A stretch of 64,000 nucleotides of DNA from Desulfuromonadaceae bacterium (GCA_028687585.1 JAQTZV010000002.1:1-64000); one strand, 5' to 3'. Numbered from the stretch's first letter, positions 1 to 9,720 are shown. The notes: a model not told the origin generated them from the sequence alone. Translations and numbers: made by a program.

Positions 1-75
1 AACACGGAAGTTAAGCCCCTCAGGGCCGATGGTACTGCACGGGTAGCTGTGTGGGAGAGTAGGTCGCCGCCGGGA
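1..75 (+). rRNA. rrf: 5S ribosomal RNA, 3' part
   Basis: The window opens inside a 5S rRNA gene. The conserved segments ACACGGAAGTTAAGC, GATGGTACTGC and GTGGGAGAGTAGGTCGCCGCC are in the right order and spacing for the 3' two thirds of bacterial 5S rRNA. The 5' end lies outside the window, and the 3' end is placed to within a few bases. It is the last gene of an rRNA operon, because a strong terminator follows. Confidence 0.95.
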
Positions 76-85
76 ATAAAATGAA

Positions 86-124
86 AGAAGCCCGTAACCA
101 GTCAATGGTTGCGGGCTTCTTGCG
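86..124 (+). terminator. rRNA operon terminator
   Basis: A 15-bp stem (86-100 with 106-120, one G:T pair, loop GTCAA) lies just after the 5S rRNA. The T-run is short, but the stem is long and perfect. It ends the rRNA operon. I see nothing recognisable between it and the biotin operator at 269. Confidence 0.85.
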
Positions 125-268
125 TTATAAATCGATCCTCACGAAGAAACAGACGGAAAGACCAGACGCATCAGCGACCTGACCTCCTCCCTAAAACTGA
201 ACCATTGCAACGTACTGTCAGGGGGTGATTAACAGTGAATTGTCTGCGATTATGGTTTATTCAAGTGA

Positions 269-301
269 TTGTCAACCATAGCATGTGCTGCGGGTTGACA
301 T
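269..301 (+). promoter_or_regulatory. BirA-type biotin operator upstream of bioB
   Basis: TTGTCAACC (269-277) and GGTTGACAT (293-301) form an inverted repeat matching at 8 of 9 positions, with a 15-bp spacer. This fits the known proteobacterial BirA operator form (TTGTnAACC, 14-16 bp, GGTTnACAA). The right arm contains TTGACA (295-300), which can serve as a -35 box 17 bp before TATTTG (318-323). A bound repressor would therefore cover the promoter. Biotin-dependent repression of bioBD by BirA is inferred; the birA gene is not in the window. Confidence 0.8.
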
Positions 302-341
302 CTTGACGTTGTTGTGCTATTTGAATCAACGGAGGTCGGTT

Positions 342-1346
342 ATGACAATACGGAAATATATTCAAAGCATGGCTGAAAAAGTTCTTGCCGGAGAAATTAT
401 TGGTGCCGATGAGGCGTTACAATTATCTGTGGTGACCGGCTCTGACCGGTACCTGCTATTTGCCGAAGCATCCCGAATCCGCGACCACTTTGTCGGCAGT
501 ACGGTTTTTCTCTGTTCTATCATCAACGCAAAATCGGGTCGCTGTGCTGAAAATTGTGCGTTCTGCGCCCAGTCTGCGCACCATGATACCGGTGCTCCGG
601 TGTACCCTCTGGTTGATGAGGATGAAATGGTACGCTGCGCAGCACTTGCAGAGCAGAATGGTGCTGGCTGTTACGGCATAGTTACCAGCGGAACCAGCAT
701 CAATAAAGCTGATGAGCTTGATCGGGTCTGCCGAACGGTAACACGCATCAAGGCTGAGACCGGAATATCACCTTCCTGCTCACTTGGAATTTTGGACCAG
801 GAAACGGCACTGCGTTTGAAAAATGCCGGTATGGAAACATATCACCATAATATTGAAACTGCCCGTAGCTTTTTTTCGGAAATATGTACGACTCATGATT
901 ATGAAGAAGATGTCGCTACGATCCGTGCTACAAAAGCCGCAGGACTACGGGTTTGCTGCGGCGGCATCTTTGGTCTGGGAGAATCTTTTGCCCAGCGCAT
1001 AGAGATGGCGCTGACCCTGCGAGAATTGGATGTTGATTCTATTCCGCTCAATTTTTTGAATCCGGTGGTCGGGACTCGACTTGAAAACGCCGATAACCTC
1101 ACGCCGCTTGAGTGTTTGACGATTATCGCCGTGTACCGTTTTCTTCTGCCTGATAAACGACTCTCCGTCTGCGGCGGGCGGGAGAAGAACCTGCGAGAAT
1201 TGCAGTCATGGATGTTTCTTGCCGGTGCGAATGGCACAATGACCGGTAATTATCTGACGACCCCTGGTCGCCCTCCCGAACTTGATAAACAGATGCTGAA
1301 AGACCTTGAGATCCCGGTTGAGGGTTGTTGTGGGGCCGAGAGCTGA
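342..1346 (+). CDS. bioB: Biotin synthase
   Basis: Radical SAM enzyme that inserts sulfur into dethiobiotin, the last step of biotin synthesis (cytoplasmic, 334 aa, normal length). The 4Fe-4S motif is Cys68-x3-Cys72-x2-Cys75 (CAENCAFC). Further family signatures are YHHN in the middle and the CCGGIFGLGE segment. The ATG at 342 is chosen because GGAGG lies at 331-335. The open frame extends upstream to 285 but has no ribosome site there, and that extension would cover the operator. It overlaps bioD by one base (TGATG), so the two are translationally coupled. The BirA-like operator upstream predicts repression by biotin. The gene is separated by 19 kb from bioA. Confidence 0.97.
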   Translation: MTIRKYIQSMAEKVLAGEIIGADEALQLSVVTGSDRYLLFAEASRIRDHFVGSTVFLCSIINAKSGRCAENCAFCAQSAHHDTGAPVYPLVDEDEMVRCAALAEQNGAGCYGIVTSGTSINKADELDRVCRTVTRIKAETGISPSCSLGILDQETALRLKNAGMETYHHNIETARSFFSEICTTHDYEEDVATIRATKAAGLRVCCGGIFGLGESFAQRIEMALTLRELDVDSIPLNFLNPVVGTRLENADNLTPLECLTIIAVYRFLLPDKRLSVCGGREKNLRELQSWMFLAGANGTMTGNYLTTPGRPPELDKQMLKDLEIPVEGCCGAES

Positions 1347-2065
1347 TGGCGCCTCGTGGAATTTTTGTGACCGGTACCGATACCGGCGTCGGCAAAACGA
1401 TTGTCGCGGCGACGCTTGCACGGTTGCTGCGGATGAACGGTGTTTCTGTTGGCGTAATGAAGCCGGTTACCAGCGGCTGCCCTGAAGAGGATGGTCTGCT
1501 GGTTTCAGATGACGCCAGGCTGCTCTGTCAAGCGGCTGGGATTCAGCTTTGCGACGATGTTGCTCCATACCGCCTGCGCGAGGCCCTTGCTCCAGCTGAA
1601 GCCGCCCGGATTGACGGAGTAAGGATCGATTTCTCCCACATCAAGGCAGCATTTGAGCGGTTGGCATCTTCATATCAGTACGTGATAGTTGAAGGGGCAG
1701 GAGGGATAATGGTGCCGCTGTCCGGGGGACTGCTGGTTGCCGATCTTGCTCGTGAGCTTGAGCTGCCGCTTCTCGTGGTGGCTCGCCCGGGGTTAGGCAC
1801 GATCAACCACACTGTTTTAACCTGTTTTGCCGCACAGCAATTGGGGCTCCAGGTTGCCGGGGTTATTGTCAACGGTATGCCGGCGACCCCCGGTCTGGCA
1901 GAGCAGGGGGCACCGCATCAGATCGGCTCGCTCTGCGGGACATCGGTCCTGGGGGTGTGGCCGCAGCGGAATGAAATTGACGAGATGGAGATCGTAGACG
2001 AGTTGGCCGTCTGGTTGGATGGACAGGCGGAGACGGGTATCGTGTTGCGGGAGTTAGGTGTGTGA
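1346..2065 (+). CDS. bioD: Dethiobiotin synthetase
   Basis: ATP-dependent carboxylase that closes the ureido ring of 7,8-diaminopelargonate to form dethiobiotin (239 aa). The P-loop GTDTGVGKT sits at residues 10-18, and VEGAGGIMVPL near residue 120 is the family's second nucleotide/substrate motif. The start at 1346 shares its A with the bioB stop; an in-frame ATG at 1325 inside bioB has no support. It supplies the substrate of BioB, encoded immediately upstream in the same operon. It ends at a hairpin shared with the convergent sulP gene. Confidence 0.96.
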   Translation: MAPRGIFVTGTDTGVGKTIVAATLARLLRMNGVSVGVMKPVTSGCPEEDGLLVSDDARLLCQAAGIQLCDDVAPYRLREALAPAEAARIDGVRIDFSHIKAAFERLASSYQYVIVEGAGGIMVPLSGGLLVADLARELELPLLVVARPGLGTINHTVLTCFAAQQLGLQVAGVIVNGMPATPGLAEQGAPHQIGSLCGTSVLGVWPQRNEIDEMEIVDELAVWLDGQAETGIVLRELGV

Positions 2066-2108
2066 ATCCCCCAACCACTTTTTAAATGAAGTTAGAGGGG
2101 GATTTGTT
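2065..2108. terminator. Convergent terminator between bioD and sulP
   Basis: AATCCCCC (2065-2072) pairs perfectly with GGGGGATT (2097-2104) and is followed by TGTTTT on the plus strand. The hairpin spans the bioD stop and the last codons of sulP. The loop is large (24 nt), so its strength is uncertain, but its position between convergent genes fits a terminator. Confidence 0.55.
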
Positions 2109-3791
2109 TTCCCGTTCAAAATCTTCCACAATATCTGCCAGAGACGTATGTCTGCTGACTCCCCCTAATGATTCACTAATGCCGGTAGCCCGCAGCATCT
2201 CTCTGGCATCTGCATGTGCTTCCGCGACTTTAAGTTGAATCCCCTCCCGTTCCAGCTCCTCTACAAGCTGTTCCAACATGTTGGCACCGGCCGCATCAAT
2301 ATATGGTGAGGTTGAGAGGTCGCATACGGCCAGTCTGACAGGTGTCGTTTCGCGGTGAAGTGCTTCCAGTACTGATGATCTAACGGCATTTACGTTGAAG
2401 TAGAGCAGGGGGGCTTCAACCCGGAACAGAAACAGTCCGGGAAATCGTTCATTAGTTGGATGACGGCCCGAATCACTGAATCTGGTGCTGCCTTGGATTC
2501 TGCCGAGAACGGAAACATGCGGTCTGGCCATCATCCGGAGCAGAAAGAGGATCGAGGCTATTGCTGAAACAGTGACTCCCTTCAAAATTCCGAGCAGCAG
2601 AACCCCTACAAATGCGACCATGGCAACATTAAACTCGAGTCGGCTGATCTGTCGCAGTCGTTTAAAATCGGCTATTTTCACAAAACCGGCGACTGCTACC
2701 ATGACAATAGCGGCCAATACGGTCTCTGGAAGATTTCGCAGCATTCCGGTCAGAAAGAAGAGTACGAGAACAAGTGCACAAGATGCGAAAATCAAAGAAA
2801 GAGGTGTTCGTGCGCCGGCCTTTTCATTGACCGCAGACTGCGACAAGCCACCGGCAACCGGGTAACCATGACCCAGTGCCGCAACGAGATTGGCGGCTCC
2901 TAAACCGAGAAACTCCTGACGGGGATTGACCGGGTAGTGGTGTTTTAGCGCAAACGCGCGAGCAGCGGCAATGCTCTCGACGTAGGAAAGCAAAAAACAG
3001 GCAAAAGCCAGCTCAAGCAGGGCTTCAATCTGATCAATGTGAAAAGATGGCACTTTAAGCGGCGGCAGTCCTGCGGGAATATATCCTACGACTCTGACGC
3101 CATGATCAGCCAGCCCGAAGAGGGTGACGATGCCAGTTGATAGTATGACGACCGCCAGAGCTACGGGGCGACCAGGTGCAATCTGGTCGCCGGCGAGCAA
3201 CAGCAGGAGTGAGCCAACTCCGAGGACAAGAACCGTTATGTTTACGCTGCCAAGCTGCTGCAGGGTGACGAACAGCCGCTCAAAAAAATTGTCGCCGCCG
3301 CCGGCCACGCCGAACAGTTTGGGGAGTTGCATTGACGCGATGCTTAACGCCGCCCCGGCTTTGAAGCCGAGCAGGATCGATTCTGAAATGAAATTAACGA
3401 ACGAACCGAGGCGCATGATCCAGGCCAAAAAGCAAAAGAGAGACACCATTCCTGCGGTCATGGCGGCAATAGCTACATAGCTTGAAGGGTTGCCGGCCGC
3501 CATTCCTCCGACAACGCTGGCGATCATGACAGATATCGCAGCGGTCGGACCGATTGAGAGGTGACGCGATGAAGCAAACAGTGCATAGGCAATGCCGCTG
3601 AATATATAACAGTAGAGTCCCGCCTGCGGAGCCAAGCCGGCGAGTGTTGCATATGCCATTGCAACTGGCACGGCATACGCCGCAAGGGTAATACCGGCAA
3701 TCAGGTCCTGCCAGAGCCAGGATCTCTGGTAGCGGGGCAGCCACTCAAAGACCGGCATTACGGCAGCTATCCAGCGGATTACATTCTTCAT
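2082..3791 (-). CDS. SulP-family anion (sulfate) transporter with STAS domain
   Basis: Inner-membrane transporter of the SLC26/SulP family, about 569 aa. The N-terminal signature DLIAGITLAAYAVPVAMAYATLAGL and the following hydrophobic segments form the usual transport core. The C-terminal 120 residues form a STAS domain (TSPYIDAAGANML). Family members carry sulfate, bicarbonate or other anions, and the substrate here is not determined. The start is uncertain: an ATG at 3791 gives a normal N-terminus, and a TTG at 3833 would add 14 residues; neither has a strong ribosome site. It is divergent from the O-acetylhomoserine sulfhydrylase gene, so a sulfur-assimilation role is plausible but only by proximity. 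Confidence 0.88.
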   Translation of the reverse strand: MKNVIRWIAAVMPVFEWLPRYQRSWLWQDLIAGITLAAYAVPVAMAYATLAGLAPQAGLYCYIFSGIAYALFASSRHLSIGPTAAISVMIASVVGGMAAGNPSSYVAIAAMTAGMVSLFCFLAWIMRLGSFVNFISESILLGFKAGAALSIASMQLPKLFGVAGGGDNFFERLFVTLQQLGSVNITVLVLGVGSLLLLLAGDQIAPGRPVALAVVILSTGIVTLFGLADHGVRVVGYIPAGLPPLKVPSFHIDQIEALLELAFACFLLSYVESIAAARAFALKHHYPVNPRQEFLGLGAANLVAALGHGYPVAGGLSQSAVNEKAGARTPLSLIFASCALVLVLFFLTGMLRNLPETVLAAIVMVAVAGFVKIADFKRLRQISRLEFNVAMVAFVGVLLLGILKGVTVSAIASILFLLRMMARPHVSVLGRIQGSTRFSDSGRHPTNERFPGLFLFRVEAPLLYFNVNAVRSSVLEALHRETTPVRLAVCDLSTSPYIDAAGANMLEQLVEELEREGIQLKVAEAHADAREMLRATGISESLGGVSRHTSLADIVEDFERENKSPSNFI

Positions 3792-3882
3792 AGTCTCAGC
3801 CGTATCATCGATGCAGGCGTTAGTCAATTGCAACTGTGTCGTTTCGCGATGTTACTGCAATATTTCAGTAAAAGAATTGAAC

Positions 3883-3911
3883 TTGACTCCTTTACGTGTA
3901 AACAGTATTGT
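3883..3911 (+). promoter_or_regulatory. Sigma-70 promoter for metY
   Basis: TTGACT (3883-3888), 17 bp, TATTGT (3906-3911), followed 38 bp later by the metY start with AGGAGG. I looked for an SAM riboswitch in this short leader and found none. Confidence 0.6.
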
Positions 3912-3927
3912 TCCTCAGTAGAGATAG

Positions 3928-5235
<1,308 letters not shown>

Positions 5236-5258
5236 TTTTATTTTTCTTCGTTAATATG

Positions 5259-5290
5259 ATGGGCAGCCCTTGTGGTTGCCCATTTTTTTG
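5259..5290 (+). terminator. Terminator after metY
   Basis: ATGGGCA (5259-5265) pairs with TGCCCAT (5277-5283), followed by a run of T. I checked this leader for a preQ1 riboswitch because queD follows; the hairpin explains the structure better. Confidence 0.85.
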
Positions 5291-5339
5291 TGTAGTATCG
5301 CTTGGATTTTTAAAAATATATCTAAAGGGGTTTTTTATA

Positions 5340-5708
5340 ATGTATATGCTGACGATCCGGACCAGTTTTGCTGCTGCGCATAATCTGGTGAATTATCAGG
5401 GCGATTGTGAGAATTTACATGGACATAATTGGAAGGTGGAGGTAGCGGTTATCGCCCGTGAACTTGACAAAGCCGGCCTCGGAATTGATTTTAAAATTCT
5501 CAAACGTGAAGCCGGTGAAATAATTAACGAGCTTGATCACAAATATCTGAATGATAATCCCGCGTTTCGTGATATTTCACCATCATCGGAACATATTTCC
5601 AAATATCTGTATCAGCGTATTTCCGAGCGCATGAATAATGACAACATCAAAATTGATTCAATCACTGTCTGGGAGTCTGATAACGCATCCGCGCGCTATT
5701 ATGAGTGA
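5340..5708 (+). CDS. queD: 6-carboxy-5,6,7,8-tetrahydropterin synthase
   Basis: Converts 7,8-dihydroneopterin triphosphate to 6-carboxytetrahydropterin, the first committed step of 7-deazaguanine (queuosine/preQ0) synthesis. At 122 aa it is the usual QueD size. Zinc ligands are His14 (AAAHNL) and His27/His29 in the CENLHGHNW motif, with catalytic Cys23. The open frame begins earlier at 5256, but that part crosses the terminator; the ATG at 5340 has AAAGGGG upstream. It overlaps queE by 8 bases, so QueD passes its product to the enzyme encoded next. Confidence 0.95.
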   Translation: MYMLTIRTSFAAAHNLVNYQGDCENLHGHNWKVEVAVIARELDKAGLGIDFKILKREAGEIINELDHKYLNDNPAFRDISPSSEHISKYLYQRISERMNNDNIKIDSITVWESDNASARYYE

Positions 5709-6450
5709 ACCGCTCTACATCAGTGAAATATTTTCCTCCATTCAGGGTGAAGGTATGCTGGCTGGACGCCGCCAGATTTTTGTGCGTTTGATGGAATGTA
5801 ACCTCGACTGTCGCTACTGTGACACTGATTTTATAAAAGCAGACATGTGCCGACTTGAAACTCAGCCCGGCTCCGGGACCTTTTATAATCTCCCGCTGCC
5901 GCTTTCGCTCAATAAAATATCCGCTATTTTTGCGGAGTGGCTCCTGCGGCTTCCGGCGGCACACCATTCGGTCAGTTTTACCGGCGGAGAACCGCTTCTC
6001 AGTGCGGACTCTCTTGCGGAGTGGTTTCCTGAGATCAGAAAAATCCTTCCGATCCATCTTGAAACAAACGGCACCTTGCCTATTGCCCTGCAAAAGGTAA
6101 AGCCGTCCGTCGATTATATCAGCATGGATATGAAACTCCCTTCAACTGCCGGATGTTCAGCGCCTCTCTGGGATCTACATGCACTTTTCCTCCGTGAGTG
6201 CTACGGCAAAAATGTCTCGGTAAAAGTCGTGGTGGGTGAGGGGAGCACAGATAGTGAAATCATACAGGTGTGCGAAGTGATTGCTGCCGTTGACGCAAAG
6301 CTGCCGCTCTTTTTGCAGCCGCTGTCTCTATCAGACGGCGGAGTCGGCATTTCCGCTGCTCGTATTTTTCATCTTCAGGAGCTGGCTTCGTCCCGTCTCC
6401 CGGATGTCCGGGTTATTCCGCAGATGCATAAGCTTCTGGGTGCGCTGTGA
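5701..6450 (+). CDS. queE: 7-carboxy-7-deazaguanine synthase
   Basis: Radical SAM enzyme that contracts the pterin ring of QueD's product to 7-carboxy-7-deazaguanine (249 aa). The cluster motif is Cys33-x3-Cys37-x2-Cys40 (CNLDCRYC), followed by FTGGEPLL. The N-terminal SEIFSSIQGEG is the QueE signature. The start at 5701 lies inside the end of queD. It is coupled downstream to an unknown gene by a 4-base GTGA overlap. queC and queF are not in the window. Confidence 0.95.
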   Translation: MSEPLYISEIFSSIQGEGMLAGRRQIFVRLMECNLDCRYCDTDFIKADMCRLETQPGSGTFYNLPLPLSLNKISAIFAEWLLRLPAAHHSVSFTGGEPLLSADSLAEWFPEIRKILPIHLETNGTLPIALQKVKPSVDYISMDMKLPSTAGCSAPLWDLHALFLRECYGKNVSVKVVVGEGSTDSEIIQVCEVIAAVDAKLPLFLQPLSLSDGGVGISAARIFHLQELASSRLPDVRVIPQMHKLLGAL

Positions 6451-6827
6451 TTATTGAATCAATACCTCTCAGTTCGCATCTCAGCATTACGCTGGTGGAT
6501 CAAACCCGCCACTATTTTGGTGGCTACTATCATGTTAAAGTGCTCGCATATTGTGATATTCCGCTGGAACAGAATTATTTTGAAAATGGCGAAGATTTTG
6601 GCGATGCGGTGGCCAAGATGGGAACGTCAGTCAGATTTGAGAGGGTTTTAGAGAAAATGGCTGTTCCGGAATCCGCAATAGCATCAATTCGCAGTCAACT
6701 GACTCAGGATTTTCGTAAAACAGCCACGGCCTATCTCTCTGCGGAAGAATTTGCTCCCCGATTTGTTCGGAGCGAGTATCAGAAATGTGTAAAAAAAAAC
6801 CCGCACATTCGAAGTCCCCGAGCGTAA
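6447..6827 (+). CDS. Conserved-looking protein of unknown function, coupled to queE
   Basis: 126 aa, not recognised. It begins with a GTG that overlaps the queE stop (GTGA) and ends 43 bases inside rlmD, so it is tightly packed between two RNA-modification genes. The predicted protein is soluble, without signal peptide or membrane segment. Its N-terminal half reads like a beta-rich domain (IPLSSHLSITLVDQTRHYFGG) and the C-terminal half is helical. Near its 3' end the coding sequence contains nine A in a row (6791-6799). The placement suggests co-expression with queDE. No function is claimed. Confidence 0.8.
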   Translation: MIIESIPLSSHLSITLVDQTRHYFGGYYHVKVLAYCDIPLEQNYFENGEDFGDAVAKMGTSVRFERVLEKMAVPESAIASIRSQLTQDFRKTATAYLSAEEFAPRFVRSEYQKCVKKNPHIRSPRA

Positions 6828-8140
6828 GCGTGCCATTGCCCGTTTCTGCTATTGATAAACTTGCCTTTGGTGGCAATGGTGTCTGCCGAATTGACGGCAA
6901 AGTCTGCTTCGTACCATTTAGCTGCCCCGGCGATGAAGTCTCTCTGCGGATCACCGCCCGGAAAAAATCGTATTGTACCGCTTCTATAGCTGAAATAATA
7001 TCTCACTCTCCCGTCAGAACTACTCCGGAATGTTCAATCTTTGGCCGGTGCGGGGGGTGTCATTGGCAGCATATCAGTTACTCTGCGCAGCTTGAACAGA
7101 AGCGGAATATTCTGGCAGAGGCACTCTGGCGGGGAGCATGTGTGCCGGAACATCTCATCGGTGATAGTGTTGCAGCGGCGCAGATGTACGGCTACCGGAA
7201 TCGGCTTCAGTTTAAGGTTTCTGCTCAAAACAGAACGGTTCGTATCGGATTTTATCGACAGGGAACTCATCAGGTGGAGGACGCCGCTGGCGGATGCCCC
7301 ATAGCGGTTCCTGTTATCAATCAAACGTTGAACTGTTTCAGGGAGATGCTTCAGTTATACCCAGGTATTGCGGCGGTTACTCAGCTCAGCATCGACGCCG
7401 GTGACAGCGGAGTGCTCGTCATTATACATCAAGACGGGAGCATTACCCGGAAATGCAGAGAGTATTTACGTGCGCAAGCCGGCGGTTTGTGGCCATGTAC
7501 GGGGCTTTTTATCAAAACGGATCGTCATGGGCACGGTGAAAAAATCTGGGGCGCTTCAGAAATTAGCTACCGGATGAATCAGGCTGATCCGGCTCAAAAA
7601 CCGGCGGAGCTTACGTATCCTCCCGGCGGGTTTGCTCAGGTTCATCAACGGCAAAATTTAGCCATGCTTGCCACTATACGGCAATTTGGTGATTTCGCCA
7701 CTCATGAACATCTTCTGGATCTGTATTGCGGAAACGGTAATTTTTCGATTCCTCTCGCCGCTGAAGTTGCCTCAGTCGTAGGGATTGAGGGAAATGCCGA
7801 CTCTGTTCTGGCTGCGGAGCATAATCGGGAAATCAACAAGGTTGCAAATGCCCGTTTTTTTTGTGATGATGCTGCCTCCGGTGTAAAGCGCCTGATTGCA
7901 GAGCGGCACAACGTTGACACCGTATTACTTGATCCGCCTCGCTCCGGTGCCGGCGATGTCGTTGCCGGAATCGCTGAGCTGCAGCCCGGTAAAATTATCT
8001 ATGTTTCGTGTGATCCCAGTACCCTTGCACGGGATTGCGGCCTGCTGTCAGGTTGCGGATACCATGTTGCTACCTCTGTTCCGGTTGATATGTTTCCCCA
8101 GACGTTTCATATTGAAAGTGTCACGTTACTCTGCAGATAG
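6785..8140 (+). CDS. rlmD: 23S rRNA (uracil-5-)-methyltransferase, RlmD/RumA family
   Basis: SAM-dependent m5U methyltransferase (451 aa). It has an N-terminal TRAM domain (about residues 10-70), an iron-sulfur site with Cys83, Cys89, Cys92 and Cys171 spaced as in E. coli RlmD, and a C-terminal Rossmann domain (DLYCGNGNFSIPLA) with DPPRSG. Catalytic Cys409 lies in YVSCDPSTLARD. The ATG at 6785 lies within the preceding gene; GGAG at 6769-6772 is rather far away (12 nt). A GTG a few codons downstream would remove only a basic tail. Family members modify U747 or U1939 of 23S rRNA, and sequence alone does not settle which. The start codon is followed directly by an A9 run. Confidence 0.93.
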   Translation: MCKKKPAHSKSPSVSVPLPVSAIDKLAFGGNGVCRIDGKVCFVPFSCPGDEVSLRITARKKSYCTASIAEIISHSPVRTTPECSIFGRCGGCHWQHISYSAQLEQKRNILAEALWRGACVPEHLIGDSVAAAQMYGYRNRLQFKVSAQNRTVRIGFYRQGTHQVEDAAGGCPIAVPVINQTLNCFREMLQLYPGIAAVTQLSIDAGDSGVLVIIHQDGSITRKCREYLRAQAGGLWPCTGLFIKTDRHGHGEKIWGASEISYRMNQADPAQKPAELTYPPGGFAQVHQRQNLAMLATIRQFGDFATHEHLLDLYCGNGNFSIPLAAEVASVVGIEGNADSVLAAEHNREINKVANARFFCDDAASGVKRLIAERHNVDTVLLDPPRSGAGDVVAGIAELQPGKIIYVSCDPSTLARDCGLLSGCGYHVATSVPVDMFPQTFHIESVTLLCR

Positions 8141-8152
8141 AAAGGTGCCATC

Positions 8153-9163
8153 TTGAATTTTATCAGTAAGTTGTTTGCAAAATCTCCCGCTGATCTGCTT
8201 GCTAAGGGTGACCGGTGTATGGAGTCAGATAGTTATTTTGATGCCAGAACGTATTATGAGGATGGCTTGCAACGTAATTCTGCCGGTGAACTTGAAACTG
8301 TTTTCAGAGAGCGGATCGCTACGGCAAATCTTCGCCTGGCTGAACGTAATCTGTATGAGGCTGAATTTGCTCATGCGCACGGGGATTTTGCAAAAGCGAT
8401 TGACCATCTGGAACTCGTAAAATCACTGACGCATGATCAGGCTGTACGGGAAAAGGCGAGTCTGCTCCTTCGTGAGTATGCAGAGAATGACAACCCTCAG
8501 GAAGAGCCGACAGCCGCATCTTCTTGTAATTCGTGCGGTGGCTCTTCTGGATGCGCCCCTTCAGAAAGTGATAACGTCAGCCATTCCTTGCCTTTGTCAG
8601 AGTATTATGAACTTCTGATCCAGCAATTGCCGGCAGATCAACGTCAGCGGTATGCCGAACTGGGAGAGGATTTTGCTTGTGCGTTCATCGCTGCGAGTCA
8701 TGATGATCATCAGGGAGCGTTGACTGCTCTTGAAAAATGTTTCGATGTGGTGCCGCGTGACATATATTCCTATGAAAAAGGGAAGTTACTGCACCGACTT
8801 GGTAATGATCGTGATGCGGAGCAGCAGCTTCGTACCGCCATTAAACTGAATAGCAGAAATGCACTTGCCTGGCTTAATCTGGCGCTTGTACTGCGTGAAG
8901 GTAACCGCTTTCAGGATGCAGTTACGGTAATTGATACGATGGTTTCAGAGCAGATAATGACGGAAGAGGCTCTTCTGCTGCGAGCTGATATATTTGAAGT
9001 GACGGGTGACCATGAGAGTGCTGTGAATCAGTATGTCGAGCTGTTACAGACACCGTATGCCCGTCCCGCTGCAGAAAAATTATACGGAGTCCTTCAAGAG
9101 ATTGGCCGTCCCGGTGATGCCGCCGTCATCTTTAAAAAGTATTTAAATAAATCCTGTCATTAA
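8153..9163 (+). CDS. Tetratricopeptide-repeat protein with a central cysteine cluster
   Basis: 336 aa, soluble, mostly helical. TPR-like repeats occupy about residues 10-115 and 140-330 (for example NALAWLNLALVLREGN, EEALLLRADIFEVTGDHESAVNQY). Between the two blocks is a flexible segment with Cys125-x2-Cys128-x5-Cys134 (CNSCGGSSGC), which could bind a metal or be redox active. The start is TTG at 8153 with AAAGGTG upstream. It follows rlmD by 12 bases and is probably in the queDE transcript. It probably acts as a protein-interaction scaffold; the partner is unknown. Confidence 0.8.
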   Translation: MNFISKLFAKSPADLLAKGDRCMESDSYFDARTYYEDGLQRNSAGELETVFRERIATANLRLAERNLYEAEFAHAHGDFAKAIDHLELVKSLTHDQAVREKASLLLREYAENDNPQEEPTAASSCNSCGGSSGCAPSESDNVSHSLPLSEYYELLIQQLPADQRQRYAELGEDFACAFIAASHDDHQGALTALEKCFDVVPRDIYSYEKGKLLHRLGNDRDAEQQLRTAIKLNSRNALAWLNLALVLREGNRFQDAVTVIDTMVSEQIMTEEALLLRADIFEVTGDHESAVNQYVELLQTPYARPAAEKLYGVLQEIGRPGDAAVIFKKYLNKSCH

Positions 9164-9254
9164 TGCTGCGCTTGTCGTAGTATCCGGTATTGTTTTATTA
9201 CACAGTTTCCGTTGATTACATACGCCGTTACGGCTACAAACATGGAGGGTTGTT

Positions 9255-9530
9255 ATGAATAAATCAGAACTTATCGAACAGTTGGCTCTGAAAAAAGATT
9301 TACCGGTCAAGCGTGCTGAAGAACTTGTAAATCTTATTTTCTCTTCCATGGGCGAAGCAATGGTGCAGGGCGAGCGCATTGAAATTCGAGGTCTCGGGAG
9401 CTTTGTTATCAAAGAGTATGGCACGTATACCGGGCGAAATCCAAAAACCGGAGAGCCAATCAAGGTGAGCCCCAAAAAGCTCCCTTTTTTCAAGGTCGGT
9501 AAGGAGTTAAAGGAAATGGTGCTTGGATAA
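9255..9530 (+). CDS. DNA-binding protein of the IHF/HU family, IHF beta-like
   Basis: 91 aa bacterial histone-like protein. NKSELIEQLA at the start, RIEIRGLGSF, and the GRNPKTGEPIKV beta-arm with its intercalating proline are the family's signature. RIEIRGLGSF and the length resemble IHF beta (HimD/IhfB) more than HU, but I cannot separate the two without alignment. The ATG at 9255 has GGAGG nine bases upstream. It has a 90-bp leader of its own and is followed by about 190 bp with no gene. IHF often assists sigma-54 promoters, of which there is at least one in this window. Confidence 0.9.
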   Translation: MNKSELIEQLALKKDLPVKRAEELVNLIFSSMGEAMVQGERIEIRGLGSFVIKEYGTYTGRNPKTGEPIKVSPKKLPFFKVGKELKEMVLG

Positions 9531-9720
9531 ACAGGATTCTGTTTGTAACGGCATATGAATTTGTTGACATACCGTTTTTTAACGCAGGAGCTCTATAAGT
9601 GCCTTACCTGCTTTGCTCCTCCATGCCGAGAATCGAGTTTCACAAAACTTGATGCACTTCTCTCTCTGGTACGATATACAGGGATAGTAAGTGCATTATT
9701 GTTTTTACAAGGAAAGATGG

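Noticed and set aside
5284-5340. preQ1 riboswitch upstream of queD
   Set aside because: The only hairpin is the metY terminator. The remaining leader lacks the preQ1 pseudoknot pattern.
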